A model generated the notes under the pieces. The model saw nothing but the letters and a program-made list of their open reading frames with translations, was not told where the DNA came from and ran no database searches. This document shows positions 59,529 to 64,000 of a DNA stretch of 64,000 nt, piece after piece (the stretch's first letter is position 1; every line of letters starts with the position of its first letter). A program made the translations under genes and the position numbers. Where the stretch lies: the NCBI GenBank assembly GCA_024811115.1, contig JAKOGH010000911.1:59182-123181 (forward strand), in the 5' to 3' direction. This DNA comes from Terana coerulea. Its lineage: Eukaryota > Basidiomycota > Agaricomycetes > Polyporales > Phanerochaetaceae.

Positions 59529-61445
59529 ATGAACACCCTCCTCGTCGGTCTCTTCGTCACCGCCGCCCTCTACGCTTGGTCTCGTTCCTCGAAGACCGAC
59601 AAGAGGCCGGTTCCTCCAGGCCCAACGCCTGTTCCACTCCTCGGAAACATCTTTGATTTGACCGCCAAGGAGCTTTGGTTGCGCTTGACAAAATGGGCAC
59701 AGCAGTATGGTGCGTGACCAGCCAGTTTCTGTCCCCATCCAGCTCACCTCGCCATTCCAGGTGATATCGTGTATATACATGTCCTCGGACAAGGACTCGT
59801 TTTCTGCAACACCTACGAGGTTGCCACGGACCTACTTGAAAAGCAAGGCTCTATCTACTCTGACAAGCCCGCCTTGATCATGGCGGGCGAGCTGTGAGTT
59901 TCTCGGCTCCTGGCACTCATTTCGAGGGAGATTAACGCGCATATACCCAGGTGCGGCTGTGAGAACATGGTTGCCTTCACTCGTTACGGCGACATGGCTC
60001 GTCGCCAGCGCAAGCTCATGAATCAAGCCTTTGGCATCAACGCCGTCAAAAGATACCGCCCCCTCCTCGCGAACGAGAGCCTCCTCCTCCTCAAGCGTAT
60101 CCTCACAAACCCCCAAGACTACATGGGTTTCATCCGCCGGTAAGCGTCTGCCCTGTGTTTTAAACTCTCGGCTGATCGGCCATGGCGGCTTTTCAGGTAT
60201 GCTGGCGGTTTGACTCTGCAGTCCGTCTATGGCTACCGCGCTGAAGCCAACGACGACCCGATGCTCATGCTCGGTGCCGAGTGCGTCGACATCCTTTCGA
60301 ACAAGATTGCGTCCGGAGGTGGCATCTGGCCTGTCGATGTTTTCCCTTTCCGTGAGTCTCGGCGTCACCATTTCGTTGCCCGAGGGTCTGATCAACTACA
60401 CAGTGAGACACCTCCCTACCTGGTTCCCTGGCGCCGGCTTCAAGACAAAGGCGAAGCAATGGCGCGCGAAGATGGAAGAATTCGTTGATCGGCCTTATGA
60501 CGCGGTCAAGCAGCGCCTGGTCAGTGCACCCTTCAGCTTCTCTCCGGTTTTGGTCTAATCGGCCATTTTTGCAGAGGGATGGAACCGCCGTACCGTGCTT
60601 CGTTACTACGCTTCTGGAAGACATTAAAGACGACAAGGGTGGCCATGACGCCCAACGCGACTTTGACATTCGGTGGACGGCCAATTCGATGTACTCCGCG
60701 AGCATGGACACCGTACGTCGCAATCAATGCGGAATACCATCGTGACCCTCATATATTACATCCACAGACTATCACCGTTGTGCAGCACTTCATGTTGGCC
60801 ATGATCACCCACCCGGAAACCTACAGGAAGGCGCAGAAGGAAATTGACGAAGTCGTCGGCAATGAGCGTCTGCCCACTTTCGAAGATCGCCCGAACCTTC
60901 CCTACCTCGAATGCATCATGAGCGAAGTCCTGCGCTGGGGTGTTCCGGTTCCCATGGGTAAGCCCGCTCCCACATAACACCCTTTCCTTGCATGCCAACA
61001 TTGCCGCATCAGGTCTGCCTCACCGTCTTATGGAAGACGACGTCTACAACGGCATGTTCATCCCCAAGGGTACCCTCGTCTTCGCCAACATCTGGAAGAT
61101 GCTCCGCGACCCCGCCCTGTACCCCGATCCGGACGCCTTCAAGCCCGAACGCTTCCAGGAGCCCGCGGATGAGGCGACTGTGAGGCGCAGAGACCCCGCC
61201 ACTACGTCTTCGGCTTTGGACGCCGCCGCTGCCCCGGCCTGCACCTCATCGACGAGTCACTCTGGATCGTAATGGCGACTATGCTTGCGACGACAGACCT
61301 CGCGAAGCCCGTTGACGAGACTGGCGCAGTCGTTGAGCCACGGGTCTCTTTCGACAACTCCGTCTTCCGCACGCCCACACCATTCGAATGCGACATCCGC
61401 CCACGCTCCGAGCAGACGCTCCAGCTCGTCCGCCTGTCAGAGTAG
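59529..61445 (+). CDS. Cytochrome P450 monooxygenase
   Basis: This is a membrane-anchored haem monooxygenase of the type basidiomycetes use for xenobiotic or secondary metabolism. The N-terminus MNTLLVGLFVTAALYAW is the ER anchor, followed by RPVPPGPTPVPLLGN. Then come GDIVYIHVLGQGLVFCN, a C-helix region with MARRQRKLMNQAFG, and RYAGGLTLQSVYGY. Later come VDVFPFLRHLPTWFPG, the I-helix region WTANSMYSASMDT, the ExxR motif in YLECIMSEVLRWGVPVP, and the PERF-type motif FKPERFQEP. The haem loop is FGFGRRRCPGLHL. The I-helix lacks the canonical AGxDT, reading SASMDT. The frame is lost just before the haem loop at the C-run 61194-61197; one more C gives a continuous frame to the end at FECDIRPRSEQ. 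Spliced length fits about 510 residues. Confidence 0.9.
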
Positions 61446-64000
61446 ACAGCGGTGTTCTGTCTTTCAACGTCCTCTCTTGGATCTCGTATCGCTGCGGCTC
61501 GTTGGCCTGTCCAGGCAGGCAGGCACACCCCGGCTCTCGGCGGCCCCTCCCGTATCTGTTGTCGCATCTGTGATTTCGCACCTTCTTGCATTGCTTTCGT
61601 CGCACGTGAAGTCAACATACGCAATTAATGTACATAATAGTGGACTTTTGGTTGGACTCGGTGCAGCGCACGCTTTCATTTCGTTTTTGAATGATATCGC
61701 ACCCTGCATTTCTCACTCGCTTGCACGCGACGGACTCGGAGGCTCGACAGTCACGAAATTTTGACATGGTAGGTCTACTTAGTCTACATACCAAGAGCCT
61801 CCAGCTGCAACTTGGACACCGACACTCGTCGAGTGTGCTGTTGGCCTTGTCGCAAGCAAGTTGGGAGCAAAGCGCTCTGCTCTGCTTCGTCCTTGTGGCG
61901 TCGAGCCTTGGGCTCACGTTTCTCTCCTGCTCTCTCCCGTCACCTCCGGCCTCCCACCACGACCACTCGCGTCCCGTCCGTTCTGATCCCTCACAATGCT
62001 TGGAGACACACGTTGGCACTCACAGTCCAAAATTCGCGCGCTCACTTCGTGCAGCGCTCGCCAGCCCGACCTTGACCCGCCAGCTCACAGCTCAAGTCTC
62101 AGCAAGCCAACCTCCGCTTCCTCGTGCCCTCGTGCCTCCCTGCACGCCGTCCCGTCCCATCTGGTACCTCGAGTCGCATTTCCTAGCATAGCACTGTCCG
62201 CAACTCAAAATCGCATCCGTGCGCCGAGTGCACCGGCCGCCAGCGCGACATGCAGCTCGCTCTCCCCAGCGGCGGCGTCCTCGGATGTCTCGACCTGCCA
62301 AGCACGCGCAACGCGTCGGGGTACCTCATGAACTCGCCAGCACGTACTTGAACCCGCACAGAATCGGTTCTCCGAGCTGCGAGCCGGTGCGCGCCGATCT
62401 CGATTCGTCGCGGGGTACGCGCTGCCCTGGCCGTGCGCGACGACTACGAGCCATTCGACGACGTCCACGGCGACGAGCTGACCGAGGAGTGGACCGCTGT
62501 GTTACAGAGGTAAGCATAGTCCTTTATTCCGAGTTTGGACGGCTGACTCACGAGATTGCGATTGTAGAACTCGGGACACCTCGCACAAGACTCCCCGACG
62601 CTCTCCGTCTCCTGCGGCTGATGCACGGCGACTAGGACCTTAACCCTCGCGCTCGCAGCCGTCCGGCACGCTGCGGCACTCCCGGTGCCAATTTTGATAC
62701 TCATACGTCTCTCTCGCATCCCGCCGCAGCCGCCTCTCCCCAGCCGCTTTCCGGGCTCTCGGAACCTCCCCGCACATTGCTCGTACGCCCCGTCTCTTCC
62801 CGTGTACCTGACTCCATCTAACATACACTTCTAGACTTGGGCAAGCCATATTGATAGCGGCACGGCCTGGTAGCACGACCGAATGCAGTAATCGCGCCGA
62901 TGCGAACACGACCGCGTGCGGATGCGCGCATGGAAGCCAGACGGCCGGGATGCAACACGCAACGCGCGATGAGACCCACGACCTACCCGCTGGAAATTAA
63001 CCAGGGCTGATGGCGGCGTCGGCCTGCGCAGGATGCGGCGCACGCGGTCGCTGGCTCACGAGCATGGTGAAGGTATCGCGCAAGTGGCGTCTCGTCACGA
63101 AGACGATGGCGAACCAGCCGCGGCCTGCCCGTCTCGGCACGCTCGCCGTTCGAGACGACGGACGCGCAGACACGGCAGCACAGCTGCACCAAGATATTGG
63201 CCTGCGCGTGCATGGGATATGCCGCCGCGGGACAGCTGCACACAAAGACGACGCCCGCCATTTCCTTGCAGGTGTGCGAACGGACGAAAGGCGGGCGAAC
63301 CGCTCTTTGAGCGTGTCCCGCACTCGGCATGCGCCAAGTCCAGGGCGCACACGCCGCTCGCCACGACAACGATGCGCACCTCGCGCGACTGCGACGCGTC
63401 GTGCGGCACTGTCAAGACATGCATGAAATGAGCATCGGGTAAATAAGAGAAAGCGACGGCGTACAGCAAAGATATCGACGGGAGGGCGCAGCCCGTGGCG
63501 CTATGCAACAGCGCAGGCGACGCAGGGCAGACTGAAGGCTGCCACAGACGAGCAGCAGCCGCGCCGCCCGAGGCGCTTGCTGCACAAGGCAGCGAGGTAC
63601 CGGCGACGCACGATGCGGCGAACAGCAAGGCGTGCTCATGGAGCTCGCGCTGCCCCGTTCACGCGGCTGTGAGAGATGTCCGCGCGCGCACACATCCCGA
63701 GACGGCGTCGGTGTGCTTCAAGCACGCGCGTACTGAAGGCCACTGCAAGATGGGCGGACGCTACGTCGCCCTCTGGGGAACGACGATCGCGTCAGCAACG
63801 ACCTACAAAGAGGACAAGTGAATGCATACCCGCTGGACACCCGCGCATGAGCACAAGCCTCCGCGACCGCCGACACCGCGACGCGACGCGCCATGCTCGT
63901 GTCCAGTGCGGACACGGCAAGCGCAACCACGTGCTCAAGGATGCGCTATGCAAAGGCACCAGGCAGTCACTACGGGCCAGCAGAGCTCGTTAGCCGTGTG
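61446..64000. other. GC-rich tail of the window, no firm gene
   Basis: Base composition becomes very GC-rich, so long open frames appear in all frames and mean little. One possible short exon pair lies at about 62400-62510 and 62569-62638 on the plus strand: an acidic segment (DDYEPFDDVHGDELTEEWTA) joined over a GTAAGC...TGTAG intron to an Arg/Ser-rich end. I do not recognise it. Nothing else is supported. Confidence 0.35.

Noticed and set aside
63010..63628. Long overlapping frames on both strands near the window end
   Set aside because: High GC content removes stop codons by chance in several frames; no motif supports any of them.

Overview
The window is nuclear DNA of a filamentous basidiomycete, most likely an Agaricomycete and perhaps a polypore. 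The evidence is dense genes on both strands, nearly all split by 45-80 nt introns with basidiomycete-type splice sites, plus fungus-typical families: a DUF6534 membrane protein, an AANAT-like GNAT, a fungal Zn2Cys6 regulator, a YPK-type AGC kinase, and CAZymes next to a P450. Species assignment is inference. No rRNA, tRNA or CRISPR array was recognised.

Layout. 0.7-2.3 kb: coiled-coil protein with an internal repeat. 2.6-4.0 kb: MYND-finger protein carrying an in-frame stop. 4.5-5.2 kb (minus): synaptobrevin/Snc v-SNARE with an 8-nt microexon. 5.8-8.9 kb: two tandem aldo-keto reductases, each with a hydrophobic C-terminal tail. 9.1-11.2 kb (minus): mRNA-export factor Gle1. 11.4-11.8 kb: PIG-Y-like GPI subunit. 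11.9-13.1 kb (minus): Mss4/Dss4 and an AANAT-like acetyltransferase. 13.9-14.4 kb: a 71-residue multi-exon gene. 15.5-17.6 kb: YPK-type kinase. 18.2-21.4 kb: Nop4/RBM28. 22.3-24.2 kb: DUF6534 protein. 24.6-27.7 kb (minus): TKL-like kinase with an MLKL-NTD-like N-terminus. 28.9-32.9 kb (minus): GH15 hydrolase. 33.6-35.3 kb (minus): RING/coiled-coil protein. 35.3-40.4 kb: degenerate stretch with an aldehyde dehydrogenase relic. 40.5-41.9 kb (minus): old yellow enzyme. 42.3-43.8 kb: palindromic non-autonomous DNA transposon. 43.9-45.0 kb: class I glutamine amidotransferase. 45.4-47.0 kb: secreted GH5 mannanase. 47.3-49.1 kb (minus): Cid1-like nucleotidyltransferase. 49.3-51.7 kb: eIF3L. 51.9-54.1 kb (minus): Zn2Cys6 transcription factor. 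56.4-57.0 kb: DUF1348 protein. 59.5-61.4 kb: cytochrome P450. The last 2.5 kb is GC-rich with no firm gene.

Many genes are housekeeping (export, splice-dependent SNARE, ribosome biogenesis, translation) and show no operon-like logic. The accessory content is the kinase and RING genes that share a C-terminal motif, the duplicated reductases, the transposon in the shared upstream region of the flavoenzyme and amidotransferase, and the oxidoreductase/CAZyme set.

A recurring caveat concerns sequence quality. In at least eight otherwise intact conserved genes the frame is lost at a short homopolymer and is restored if the run is one (once two) bases longer. This looks like systematic homopolymer contraction in the assembly, so several apparent pseudogenes may be intact.
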